A DNA stretch of 12,082 bases from Desulfotignum sp. Lineage in GTDB: Bacteria > Desulfobacterota > Desulfobacteria > Desulfobacterales > Desulfobacteraceae. Numbering within the stretch: position 1 is the first letter of the stretch; every line of letters begins with the position of its first letter. The notes under the pieces are model-generated. The model was given only the letters and a program-made list of their open reading frames with translations. It made no database searches and had not been told where the DNA came from. The position numbers and the translations under genes were made by a program. Shown here piece by piece: positions 1-7,054 of the stretch. Where the stretch lies: assembly GCA_011390235.1 (NCBI GenBank), contig JAABSS010000275.1, positions 1 to 12,082 of the forward strand. The letters are read 5' to 3'.

Positions 1-1162
1 GGGCAATGAGGGCACAGCAAAGCTCATTTAAGGAAAATCGGGCTGATCTGTCAAAATTTTGAAATACAGGATACGGGCTTTGGGGGTTGGGAGCAAGCAA
101 AAGATCCGGCGGCACTGCGATTTTTTTTTCCTGTTTTTTTCCAACAGAAGACAGCCCCGCGGTCAGGATTGCCTGGTGCTCTCTTATCTGTTTTTTTACA
201 GCATCGTCACGGGCAATAACTGCAGGCATGATTTTTTGTTTAAAGGTATTGAAATTTATCCGGTCCGATCGGATCTCCGGATGGGCCGCAAAAAAATCAT
301 CAGCAAAAGCTTTTACCAGAACAAGCCGTCTTACCATGTTTTCAAAAGATTTGAGGATCTGGAGAGGATGAAATCCATCCGCAAAAAGAGCGGACAGGTA
401 GAACATGGCTTGACCCGTATTTTTTTCCATCAAAGCATTGGTGAGACTGAAAATGGGCTCTTTTTTGTCCCGGTGGATGACGGCCTGCACATCTGCCTGG
501 AGAACAGCCGGTCGGTTTCCTGAATACGCCACAAGTTTTTCAAGGTTTTTGGCAAACAATCCAGGATCAAACCCGGTCAGATCAGCCAGTGTTGAAAAAG
601 CAGCCTGATCCATGGTCTTGCCGGACTGGTTCAAAACTTTTCGGGCAATATTCTGGAGCACTGACCGCTGGTCATCCAGATCCGCTTTTCTGGCACCCTG
701 GGCCACAGTGCAGTCGATGATCAATCCTGATGTGTCCAGTATTTTGCATATTTTTCTGCGCCGGTCCAAAGAAGATGTGGTCATCACCAGAAAATTTTCC
801 TCTGGTATCCCTTTTTCCACGAGGTCTGCCAGCCGGGAAAGGTCATTTTCCGAATACAAAATTTCCCCGGGACCAGGTTTGGTTGAAAAAACAGGACACG
901 GTTTCACGGCAATGATTTTTTTGCCAGGGAAAAAAGAAAAAGTGGTGACCTGTTCAATGATATCTCCCATGGGGGTGGACCGGCCATCCAGAACGTCCAG
1001 GTTACACCCGGCAGGATCATTTTTGAGCAGAAAAGATTTTAATAGTTCAAAACTTTCCTGGACCAGAAAAGCGTCACCTGCCACCAGTATGCATCCGGGC
1101 AGCGTGGTATCGGCACCTTGGGCCATCCATTTTTCCAGGTCTGTGTGTTTAACGGTCGGCAT
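1..1162 (-). CDS. holA: DNA polymerase III subunit delta, 3' end outside the window
   Basis: HolA is the delta subunit of the clamp loader, which opens the beta sliding clamp and loads it on primed DNA. The minus frame is open from the ATG at 1160-1162 to the left edge, giving 387 residues (MPTVKHTDLEKW...) with no stop. Matches to the family as I know it are an N-terminal 'CILVAGDAFLV' strand-turn (about residues 24-34), 'FFPGKKIIAV' (77-86) and a helical C-terminal part ending 'ARFSLNELCCALIA', which resembles the delta collar domain shortly before its usual end. No Walker A is expected or seen, as delta has lost ATP binding. At 387+ residues it is longer than the E. coli protein (about 343); the excess seems to lie around residues 290-360, a lysine-rich stretch. 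Its start overlaps the end of lgt by 14 nt, so it is the last visible gene of the ileS-lspA-lgt-holA operon and is probably translationally coupled. Assignment is by recognition, without a search. Confidence 0.82.
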   Translation of the reverse strand, partial: MPTVKHTDLEKWMAQGADTTLPGCILVAGDAFLVQESFELLKSFLLKNDPAGCNLDVLDGRSTPMGDIIEQVTTFSFFPGKKIIAVKPCPVFSTKPGPGEILYSENDLSRLADLVEKGIPEENFLVMTTSSLDRRRKICKILDTSGLIIDCTVAQGARKADLDDQRSVLQNIARKVLNQSGKTMDQAAFSTLADLTGFDPGLFAKNLEKLVAYSGNRPAVLQADVQAVIHRDKKEPIFSLTNALMEKNTGQAMFYLSALFADGFHPLQILKSFENMVRRLVLVKAFADDFFAAHPEIRSDRINFNTFKQKIMPAVIARDDAVKKQIREHQAILTAGLSSVGKKQEKKIAVPPDLLLAPNPQSPYPVFQNFDRSARFSLNELCCALIA

Positions 1163-1919
1163 GGGAAGATCTGGCCAGTTTTACCGTCATTGCCAGGGCG
1201 ATGAAAAAAACCACAATCCCGATTCCCTGGGACATGGAAAAAAAATCAAAGAAAAAATCCCCTCTGAAATCCCCCCGGAAAAATTCAATGATGAACCGGA
1301 AAACACTGTAAATCATAACATAGCTTAAAAACACCATACCATGGAAGCGTTTGTGTTTCTGGATCCATACCAGAATAAAAAACAGAGCCAGGTTGGCTGC
1401 TGCCATATATATCTGGGTGGGATGCAGATATATATGCAAAGGTGCCAGGCTGTCAGGATGGGTGAATTTAACAGCAAAGGGAAGATCACACTGCCGGCCG
1501 TAGCAGCACCCGGCAAAAAGACAGCCCAGCCTGCCGATGGAATGTCCCAGTGCCACACCAGGAGAGATACTGTCCGCGGTTTTGAAAAATGAAAGTTTTT
1601 TTATTCTGATCATCACCACTGATCCGGCCACACCACCGATGAATCCCCCGAAAAAGACCAGCCCGCCTTTCCAGATTTTAACTATGTCCAGAAGATTGGA
1701 CCGGAACTCTTCAAAATTGATGACCACATACAGCAACCTTGCCCCCAGAAGACCACACACCAGGACCACAAAAAAAAGATCGGAAATATCATCGGGTTTT
1801 ATGTCATAAAATCGGGCATTGCGTTTGGAAAACCAGACAGCTGCCATAAACCCCAGGGCAAGAAACAGCCCATATGTATAGAGACTGAAGCTGCCGAAGT
1901 TAAACAGGATGGGATGCAT
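1149..1919 (-). CDS. lgt: Phosphatidylglycerol--prolipoprotein diacylglyceryl transferase
   Basis: Lgt is the inner-membrane enzyme that transfers diacylglycerol from phosphatidylglycerol to the lipobox cysteine of prolipoproteins, the first step of lipoprotein maturation. The 256-residue length is normal. Hydrophobic membrane segments alternate through the protein. The Lgt signature is present as 'HSIGRLGCLFAGCCYGR' (residues 126-142), with the conserved arginine at R130. Further family features are 'HPTQIY' (166-171) and 'IEFFRGD' (211-217), whose R215 aligns with the essential C-terminal arginine of E. coli Lgt. The position of the E. coli 'HGGL' histidine is F90 here ('FFGGFIGG'). The GCCYGR version is the one I know from Gram-positives and deltaproteobacteria. 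The ATG at 1917-1919 follows an AGAGG Shine-Dalgarno about 5 nt upstream. It lies 12 nt after lspA, whose product acts next in the same pathway, and overlaps holA at its 3' end. Confidence 0.96.
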   Translation of the reverse strand: MHPILFNFGSFSLYTYGLFLALGFMAAVWFSKRNARFYDIKPDDISDLFFVVLVCGLLGARLLYVVINFEEFRSNLLDIVKIWKGGLVFFGGFIGGVAGSVVMIRIKKLSFFKTADSISPGVALGHSIGRLGCLFAGCCYGRQCDLPFAVKFTHPDSLAPLHIYLHPTQIYMAAANLALFFILVWIQKHKRFHGMVFLSYVMIYSVFRFIIEFFRGDFRGDFFFDFFSMSQGIGIVVFFIALAMTVKLARSSHADR

Positions 1920-1931
1920 ATTACCTCTGAT

Positions 1932-2420
1932 TTAAAAATCGGGTATTTTTTTGAATACCACATGATATATAAGGACAGCCATACCCGCACTGATAGCGGC
2001 ATCTGCCACATTAAAGGCCGGCCAGTGGGCCGTGCCCATATAAAAATCTAAAAAATCCACCACATGCCCGTAACGGAACCGGTCTACCAGATTGCCCACA
2101 GCGCCGGAAAAAATCAGGGCCAGGCCATAGGACAGCACAATATGGGTTCTGGCGACCCGGGTGTAAAACCAGCAGATGAACAGGGCCACCACAGATGACA
2201 AAAAAAGAAAAACAATTTTCCGCACCATATGGGACTGGGTGGCAAAAAATCCGAATGCACCGCCCGGATTCAGCACATGGGTGATATGAAAAAAATTGTC
2301 AATCACCACAATGTATTCGTGCAGTCCCAGGTGCATCACAATCCATTTTTTGGTGGCCTGGTCAATCAGAACAACTGCACTGGTCACAACAATCAGGCGT
2401 ATGAGTTCTTTTTTTCCCAC
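1932..2420 (-). CDS. lspA: Lipoprotein signal peptidase (signal peptidase II), GTG start
   Basis: LspA is the inner-membrane aspartyl protease that removes the signal peptide of diacylglyceryl-modified prolipoproteins. From the GTG at 2418-2420 the protein is 162 residues, the usual family length. It begins with one membrane helix (about 6-20, ending in 'DQATKKW'), then 'NPGGAFGFF' (51-59), two central hydrophobic helices, and the catalytic block 'GNLVDRFRYGHVVDFLDF' (109-126) followed by 'FNVADAAISAG' (136-146). The catalytic aspartates should be D122 and D140. The frame stays open upstream to an ATG at 2504, but that would add 28 non-family residues buried in the end of ileS, so I prefer the GTG 10 nt after the ileS stop. 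No clear Shine-Dalgarno precedes it. Translational coupling to ileS is likely; an ATT one codon earlier is a less likely start. Function is near certain, the start less so. Confidence 0.93.
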   Translation of the reverse strand: MGKKELIRLIVVTSAVVLIDQATKKWIVMHLGLHEYIVVIDNFFHITHVLNPGGAFGFFATQSHMVRKIVFLFLSSVVALFICWFYTRVARTHIVLSYGLALIFSGAVGNLVDRFRYGHVVDFLDFYMGTAHWPAFNVADAAISAGMAVLIYHVVFKKIPDF

Positions 2421-2430
2421 AATGTTTTTT

Positions 2431-5229
2431 TTACAGAATCTGCTGCAGAGCGGCTGCACACCGGTCGCAGGCTGTGGGATGACTCTGGTCCTGTCCAATG
2501 GCATTGCTGAAGCGCCAGCACCGTTCGCATTTTTGTCCAGCTGCCTTTTTTACTGCAATTTCCAGACCCTGGATCTCTCTGCCCTGAAAAGCACCTGGTT
2601 CAAGGTTTTCCACAAGCCGGGCCGAAGAAACAATAAAAATATCAGACAGGTCCTGGTCCAGATTCCGGAGCAATTCTTTAAGACTCGTGTCCGGCAGTTT
2701 TATTTCAAGGGCTGCATCCAGGGGATGGCCGATGAGCTTGGTTTTTCTGGCATCCTCCAGAGCCCTGGTCACCTCGGACCGCAGGGCCAGGATCTGTTTC
2801 CATTTGTCTGCCAGTGCCCGGTCCTGCCATTGGGGATCAGGCACAGCCATAGGTTCCATGTGCACACTTTCTTTTCCGGTCTGCCCTAAAGGCATATGGG
2901 TATAGATTTCTTCAGCAGTAAACGGCAGCAGGGGTGCCATGAGCCTGACCAGGGCATCCAGGATAAAGGCCATCACGGTCTGGGCATCTTTTCTCCCGGG
3001 GCTTTCTGGCGGAGAGGTATACAGCCTGTCTTTGATGATATCCAGATAAAACGCGGACAGATCCACCACACAAAAATTGTGCAGTGCATGATAAATGGTG
3101 TGAAATTCATAATTTTCATAGGCCTGCACCGATTTTTGTGTCACCTGAAACAGCCGGTGCAAAATAAACCGGTCCATCTCACACATGCCGGATACAGGCC
3201 TGATATCGGTTTTCAGGTCAAAATCACTGAAATTGCCCAGCATGAACCGGCAGGTGTTGCGGATCCTGCGGTAGGCATCAGACAACTGCCTGATGATATT
3301 ATCGGAAATGCTCACATCTCCTCTGTAGTCGGCAGAAGCCACCCACAGGCGCAGAACATCAGCACCATACTGTTTGATCACCTTTTCCGGGGCCACCACA
3401 TTGCCCACGGATTTGGACATTTTGTGTCCTGCCTCATCCACCACAAATCCATGGGTCAAAACAGCTTTGTAAGGGGCTTTTCCCGTACGGCCCACCGCTG
3501 TAAGCAAAGAAGAATGAAACCATCCCCGGTGCTGATCCGATCCTTCCAGGTACATGTCTGCCGGCCGTTGCAATCCTGACCGTTCGGCAAGAACAGCAGC
3601 ATGGCTGACCCCGGAATCGAACCACACATCCAGGATGTTGTGGTCTTTGGTAAATTCCCCAGCGCCGCAGGCTTCACATTTGGCATTGTCAGGCATGAGA
3701 AATGCCGCATCCTTCTCAAACCAGATGTCAGAGGAATTTTCTGCAAACAGGGTATGGACCTTGTCCACTGATTCTCTGGTCACATAGATATTTTTACATT
3801 TTTTGCAGTGAAAAATGGGGATGGGCACCCCCCAGGAACGCTGGCGGGACAGACACCAGTCCGGCCGGTTCTCGATCATGGCATAAATTCTTTCTTTGCC
3901 CCAGGCGGGAATCCATTTCACATGGTTGATCTGTTCAAGGGTTTTTGTCCGAAGGCCCTGTTTGTCCATGGAGATAAACCACTGGGGGGTGGCCCTGAAA
4001 ATCACCGGATTTTTGCACCGCCAGCAATGGGGATAGGAATGGGACAGGTGTTCGTTTTTCAGCAATGCCCCTTTTTCTTCCAGCACCGCATTGATGTGTT
4101 TGTTGGCTTTGAAGATAAATTCTCCGCCAAACAAGGGTACATCTGAAGAAAAAACACCGGTATCCTCCACCGGAGAATAGCAGTCCAGATTGTATTTCTG
4201 GCCCACCACATAATCGTCCGCCCCGTGACCAGGGGCGGTGTGCACACACCCGGTGCCGGCATCCAGCGTAACATGGTCCCCTAAAATGACCAGAGAATCT
4301 TTTTCATAGATGGGGTGGGTACATTTTTTATGTTCCAGCTCTTGGGAGCTGATCTGGCCAGCAATGGTGTAATTTTCAATACCGAATGCCTGCATCACTT
4401 TTTCCACCAGTTCTCTGGCCAGAATCAGCACCCCGTGGGCATCGGTTTTAACGGCAGCATAGACAAATTTGGGGTGCAGGCAGATCCCGAGATTGGCTGG
4501 AATGGTCCAGGGGGTGGTGGTCCAGATCACCAGGGAAACAGGATCATTATCCAGGCCGGGAATCAAATGAGAGATATCCTCTTTAAGAGGAAATTTCACA
4601 TAAATGGAGGGCGAGGAATGGTCATGGTACTCGATTTCCGCTTCCGCCAGAGCGGTCTGGCAGGAACAGCACCAGTGGATGGGTTTTTTGCCCAAAAACA
4701 TGTCCCCGGACAGGGCAAATTCGCCGCATTCTCTGGCAATCCGTGCCTCATAGGCATAGTTCATGGTCAGATAGGGATCATCCCACTCCCCGGTCACACC
4801 GAACCGCTTGAATTCCTCTCTTTGCACATCCACAAATCTGGCAGCATAAGACCGGCACTCTTTGCGGATCTGCACCGGGGTCATCTCTTTTTTCCTGGAT
4901 CCCAGTTTTTTGTCCACATTGTGCTCAATGGGCAGGCCGTGGCAGTCCCATCCCGGGACATAAGGAGCGTTAAAGCCTGCCATCTGCCGGGATCTGACAA
5001 TAATATCCTTTAAAATCTTGTTGATGGCATGGCCCATGTGCAGATGGCCGTTGGCATAGGGAGGACCGTCATGAAGAATAAAAAGCGGTTTGTCTTTTGA
5101 TTGTTCCCGCAATTTTTCATATATTTTTTTCTCATCCCATTTTTTGAGCTGCTCCGGTTCCCGCTGGGGCAGGTTGGCCTTCATGGCAAACCGGGTGGAA
5201 GGCAGGTTCAGTGTCTGTTTATAATCCAT
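2431..5229 (-). CDS. ileS: Isoleucyl-tRNA synthetase
   Basis: IleRS charges tRNA-Ile in the cytoplasm and edits misactivated valine. The 932-residue length is typical for the bacterial class Ia enzyme. The sequence shows '[13 protein letters not shown]' with the HIGH-type motif HMGH (64-67) and '[10 protein letters not shown]' (93-102). The CP1 editing domain carries '[11 protein letters not shown]' (236-246) and '[16 protein letters not shown]' (325-340). 'DVWFDSG' (534-540) and the KMSKS loop (603-607) complete the catalytic core. The C terminus has a Cys4 zinc site (C901, C904, C921, C924) just before the end. A second CxxC pair set (C475/C478 and C518/C521) flanks the insertion before 'DVWFDSG', suggesting another zinc knuckle. 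The ATG at 5227-5229 follows a GGAGGA ribosome site about 5 nt upstream. It is the first gene of the minus-strand operon, 10 nt ahead of lspA; the ileS-lspA order is also found in E. coli. I saw no T-box leader. Confidence 0.98.
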   Translation of the reverse strand: MDYKQTLNLPSTRFAMKANLPQREPEQLKKWDEKKIYEKLREQSKDKPLFILHDGPPYANGHLHMGHAINKILKDIIVRSRQMAGFNAPYVPGWDCHGLPIEHNVDKKLGSRKKEMTPVQIRKECRSYAARFVDVQREEFKRFGVTGEWDDPYLTMNYAYEARIARECGEFALSGDMFLGKKPIHWCCSCQTALAEAEIEYHDHSSPSIYVKFPLKEDISHLIPGLDNDPVSLVIWTTTPWTIPANLGICLHPKFVYAAVKTDAHGVLILARELVEKVMQAFGIENYTIAGQISSQELEHKKCTHPIYEKDSLVILGDHVTLDAGTGCVHTAPGHGADDYVVGQKYNLDCYSPVEDTGVFSSDVPLFGGEFIFKANKHINAVLEEKGALLKNEHLSHSYPHCWRCKNPVIFRATPQWFISMDKQGLRTKTLEQINHVKWIPAWGKERIYAMIENRPDWCLSRQRSWGVPIPIFHCKKCKNIYVTRESVDKVHTLFAENSSDIWFEKDAAFLMPDNAKCEACGAGEFTKDHNILDVWFDSGVSHAAVLAERSGLQRPADMYLEGSDQHRGWFHSSLLTAVGRTGKAPYKAVLTHGFVVDEAGHKMSKSVGNVVAPEKVIKQYGADVLRLWVASADYRGDVSISDNIIRQLSDAYRRIRNTCRFMLGNFSDFDLKTDIRPVSGMCEMDRFILHRLFQVTQKSVQAYENYEFHTIYHALHNFCVVDLSAFYLDIIKDRLYTSPPESPGRKDAQTVMAFILDALVRLMAPLLPFTAEEIYTHMPLGQTGKESVHMEPMAVPDPQWQDRALADKWKQILALRSEVTRALEDARKTKLIGHPLDAALEIKLPDTSLKELLRNLDQDLSDIFIVSSARLVENLEPGAFQGREIQGLEIAVKKAAGQKCERCWRFSNAIGQDQSHPTACDRCAAALQQIL

Positions 5230-5504
5230 TCGTCCTCCGAATCAGGATAAATATTGTTTGTCACGTTATGGTCATATGTTGGCATTAAACTTTAATTTTT
5301 AGTTCTAAAATGGTAAAAAGTCAAGTTCACTGCAAATAAATCCTGTGATAATCGCATGTAAGCAGGAATTTTTACCCGACATCAGATATCTTTGACAGGT
5401 AGAGTTTGGATTGTCTGGCGTGGACCTTGTCTTGCTTTGCTTACCTGGAAAATGGCACAACCTGCCGGGCAAAAATTAAAATTTCTTTTAATATGAAACT
5501 AGGC
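5230..5504. other. Divergent intergenic region between ileS and cspA
   Basis: This stretch holds the ileS leader and its proposed promoter, then about 180 nt with no gene I can support. A weak hairpin is possible between TCCTG (5341-5345) and CAGGA (5363-5367), followed by a short T run. A TTGACA at 5392-5397 has no -10 box at the right distance. No T-box, tRNA or other recognisable RNA is seen. Confidence 0.6.
5296..5324 (-). promoter_or_regulatory. Likely sigma-70 promoter of the ileS-lspA-lgt-holA operon
   Basis: On the minus strand a TTGACT -35 box (5319-5324) is followed after 17 nt by TAAAAA (5296-5301), four of six matches to the -10 consensus. Transcription would start near 5289, giving a leader of about 60 nt before the ileS ATG. 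The -35 and spacing are good, the -10 only fair, in an AT-rich stretch where chance matches occur. Confidence 0.45.
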
Positions 5505-5532
5505 TTGACTTTTGCAAACAGAACTATATAAT
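5505..5532 (+). promoter_or_regulatory. Near-consensus sigma-70 promoter of the cold-shock gene
   Basis: TTGACT (-35, 5505-5510) and a perfect TATAAT (-10, 5527-5532) are separated by 16 nt. An AT-rich stretch lies just upstream (about 5471-5500) and could act as an UP element. Transcription would start about 5539-5541. This is the strongest promoter-like sequence I see in the window, which fits an abundant cold-shock protein. Confidence 0.75.
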
Positions 5533-5539
5533 TCAAATA

Positions 5540-5670
5540 TCGCGCCCGGAGAAAAAGGCGTGCAATTTATTTTCCGCCGTAAGGTGTATATCCCGACTAA
5601 ACGTGTGATTACTCCCCAAAGCAAGAAGATTTTTTTATTTTTATTTTTTTTATTACAGGAGAGTGCCGAC
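5540..5670 (+). promoter_or_regulatory. Long 5' leader of the cold-shock gene, U-rich before the ribosome site
   Basis: From the predicted start (about 5540) to the ATG at 5671 there are about 130 untranslated nt, the size of the cspA leader that acts as a temperature-responsive RNA in E. coli. It ends in a strongly U-rich tract (about 5631-5654) directly before AGGAG (5657-5661), 9 nt from the ATG. A GGCG/CGCC pairing is possible within 5556-5579. A CTCC at 5612-5615 could pair with either the early GGAG (5548-5551) or the ribosome site, but over only 4 bp. Thermoregulation is inferred from family precedent; no conserved cold box was recognised. Confidence 0.45.
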
Positions 5671-5874
5671 ATGGCAAATGGTATCGTAAAATGGTTTAAC
5701 GACTCAAAAGGGTTTGGATTCATCGAAGTTGAAGACGGTGGAAAAGATGTATTTGTACATCACTCAGGTATTAACTCAAGCGGTTTTAAATCCCTCAATG
5801 AAGGGGATCGTGTCTCATTTGATATTGAAGAAGGCCAGAAAGGGCCTTCTGCCAAAAATGTAACCGTGCTTTAA
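5671..5874 (+). CDS. Cold-shock domain protein, CspA family
   Basis: This is a 67-residue single cold-shock-domain protein, a five-stranded OB fold that binds single-stranded RNA/DNA and acts as an RNA chaperone or transcription antiterminator. It shows '[15 protein letters not shown]' (residues 4-18) with the RNP1 motif KGFGFI (13-18) and the RNP2 motif VFVHH (27-31). The C-terminal half also fits the family ('[20 protein letters not shown]', 42-61). Length and composition match CspA/CspD-type proteins. The ATG at 5671 is chosen because it has AGGAG at a 9-nt spacing and gives the canonical 'MANGIVKWF' N terminus. The open frame to an upstream ATG (5512) starts before the predicted transcription start and encodes low-complexity, non-family residues. 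It is a single-gene unit with its own promoter, long leader and strong terminator. Which paralogue it is (cspA, B, C...) cannot be decided here. Confidence 0.95.
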   Translation: MANGIVKWFNDSKGFGFIEVEDGGKDVFVHHSGINSSGFKSLNEGDRVSFDIEEGQKGPSAKNVTVL

Positions 5875-5910
5875 GCCGGTCCGTTTACATCAAAACACAT
5901 TAAAGACCAA

Positions 5911-5951
5911 AACAGTTCCTGGATTTTGTAATTCAGGAACTGTTTTTTTTT
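5911..5951 (+). terminator. Intrinsic terminator of the cold-shock gene
   Basis: AACAGTTCCTG (5911-5921) pairs perfectly with CAGGAACTGTT (5934-5944). Four further pairs, one of them G-U, extend the stem inward to a TTGT loop (5926-5929). A run of nine T (5943-5951) follows. It lies 36 nt after the cspA stop. The hairpin includes the stop codon and last two Ser codons of the convergent rsmG, and the T run encodes its Lys-Lys. On the minus strand only four T follow the stem, so it is weaker for rsmG. Confidence 0.88.
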
Positions 5952-6601
5952 GGCGTAAGCCTTACCAGACAGCGGCGTGCTTCTTCCAAAGGCAGTGTAT
6001 AGTAATCACACCGGATTATAAATTGGGTTTCCAGCAACGAAGTGATTTCCTGCGTTGCCGTGGGACTTTTTAAAGCATAAATGGTACCTTCGGGGTGTAA
6101 CAAAGGGGCTGCCAGCCTGGCAAGGGATGACAGACCGGCAAACCCCCTGGCCAGAACAGCATCAAACCTGCCGGCAAAATCCGGATCCTGGTGAAAACTT
6201 TCCACCCGGCCGTGAATAGCCTCAATACCCCCTGCCCCCAGCAACCGGATAACATGTTTGAGAAAATTCACTTTTTTCCTGGATGCATCCACCAGCACCA
6301 TATCCATATTCTCATTGAGCAGTTTCAAAGGCAGTCCGGGAAACCCGCCACCAGATCCCAGATCCAGAATTGTCCTGTCCTGATGCACAAATGGCTGAAT
6401 TGCAATGGCATCAAGAAAATGTTTTCGTGCTATGGCTGCAGGCCCTGTGATGGCTGTCAGATTGGTTTTCTTATTCCACTTTTCCAGCTGGGTGGCATGG
6501 CAGACCATCTGATCTATTTGTTTTTGGGTAAGGGAAATACCCATCTGCCGGCTTCCCAGACAAAGGGTCTCACAAAACACACGCACATCCTGTTCTTTCA
6601 C
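5933..6601 (-). CDS. rsmG: 16S rRNA (guanine-527 N7)-methyltransferase RsmG
   Basis: RsmG (formerly GidB) is a SAM-dependent methyltransferase that modifies G527 of 16S rRNA, in the decoding-region 530 loop. Loss of it gives low-level streptomycin resistance in several bacteria. The 222-residue length is normal. Family features are 'KWNKKTNLTAI' (41-51), the SAM-binding 'LDLGSGGGFPGLPL' (79-92), 'LVDASRKKVNFLKH' (103-116), 'GRVESF' (131-136) and 'VLARGFAGLSSL' (149-160). The start is a GTG (6599-6601) supported by AAGGAG (6610-6615) at an 8-nt spacing. In many bacteria rsmG sits beside mnmG (gidA) or parAB; here it stands alone, convergent with the cold-shock gene. The C-terminal codons KKNSS-stop lie inside the cspA terminator. 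A weak TATTAT at 6639-6644 could be its -10 box. Confidence 0.96.
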   Translation of the reverse strand: MKEQDVRVFCETLCLGSRQMGISLTQKQIDQMVCHATQLEKWNKKTNLTAITGPAAIARKHFLDAIAIQPFVHQDRTILDLGSGGGFPGLPLKLLNENMDMVLVDASRKKVNFLKHVIRLLGAGGIEAIHGRVESFHQDPDFAGRFDAVLARGFAGLSSLARLAAPLLHPEGTIYALKSPTATQEITSLLETQFIIRCDYYTLPLEEARRCLVRLTPKKNSS

Positions 6602-7054
6602 AGGCGCAGCTCCTTTTCGGCAAAAAACCGCACATCCAATAATACTATTCTCATTTGGTCAGCAAAAAAAAAATGAAAAACACCTGTTTTACATACAGGA
6701 AAAAATACCCGCATGCCAGTATTTTTAATGGAAACTGACAAAGGCACCATGTATGCCGGACGCCATCCGGATACTTCAAATAAAATGCCGCAAAACGGTC
6801 CGGACAACCCATAATCTGGTCAAAAATCCCGGGTTGATGCACATTTTACATATGGTTGTACTGTTTTTCGCAATAAACCATTGACAAAACTAAACAAACA
6901 GGATATAGAATCTGTCTCTCATATGCTGAATGCAGCCTGAGATTCATTTTTTAATAAAATCGCAATAATAATAGTATGTGGCAATACCTTTGGCAATAAT
7001 TGCGTTTGATTTTATTGTTCCAAAGACAAATTTTATTCATAAGGATAATGTAAA
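6602..7054. other. Intergenic region between rsmG and the EF-G gene
   Basis: No protein gene is supported in these 453 nt; open minus-strand frames of 63-69 codons have no family resemblance. Near rsmG there is a possible minus-strand -10 box, TATTAT (6639-6644), with a poor -35. CCTGT (6683-6687) and ACAGG (6695-6699) form a short hairpin that, read on the minus strand, is followed by T-rich sequence: a weak terminator or leader structure. GTAT-G-CCGGA/TCCGG-ATAC (6751-6774) is a second small hairpin. The right half holds the EF-G promoter and its leader. Confidence 0.55.
6881..6909 (+). promoter_or_regulatory. Sigma-70 promoter of the EF-G operon
   Basis: A perfect TTGACA (-35, 6881-6886) is followed after 17 nt by TATAGA (-10, 6904-6909); TAGAAT (6906-6911) is an overlapping alternative at 19 nt. 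Transcription would start near 6916, leaving a leader of about 139 nt. That leader has GGCAATA twice (6980-6986 and 6992-6998) and a CGCAAT/ATTGCG inverted pair (6961-6966 and 6999-7004). Confidence 0.65.

Noticed and set aside
612..1328. A 238-codon open frame on the plus strand spanning holA and the end of lgt
   Set aside because: It is antisense to two well-supported genes in a continuous operon and shows no family features.
5230..5330. T-box riboswitch ahead of ileS
   Set aside because: No TGGNACCGCG-type T-box sequence and no antiterminator fold are visible, and the leader from the proposed promoter is only about 60 nt.
5392..5420. TTGACA on the plus strand as a second cspA promoter
   Set aside because: No -10-like hexamer lies 15-19 nt downstream.
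5512..5670. N-terminal extension of the cold-shock protein from an upstream ATG
   Set aside because: It starts between the -35 and -10 boxes, encodes poly-U-derived hydrophobic residues, and the ATG at 5671 has a proper ribosome site and gives the canonical N terminus.
6598..6842. Two overlapping minus-strand small frames (63 and 69 codons) upstream of rsmG
   Set aside because: There is no ribosome site worth noting, no family resemblance, and residues are biased by A/T homopolymers; one ends inside the rsmG ribosome-site region.
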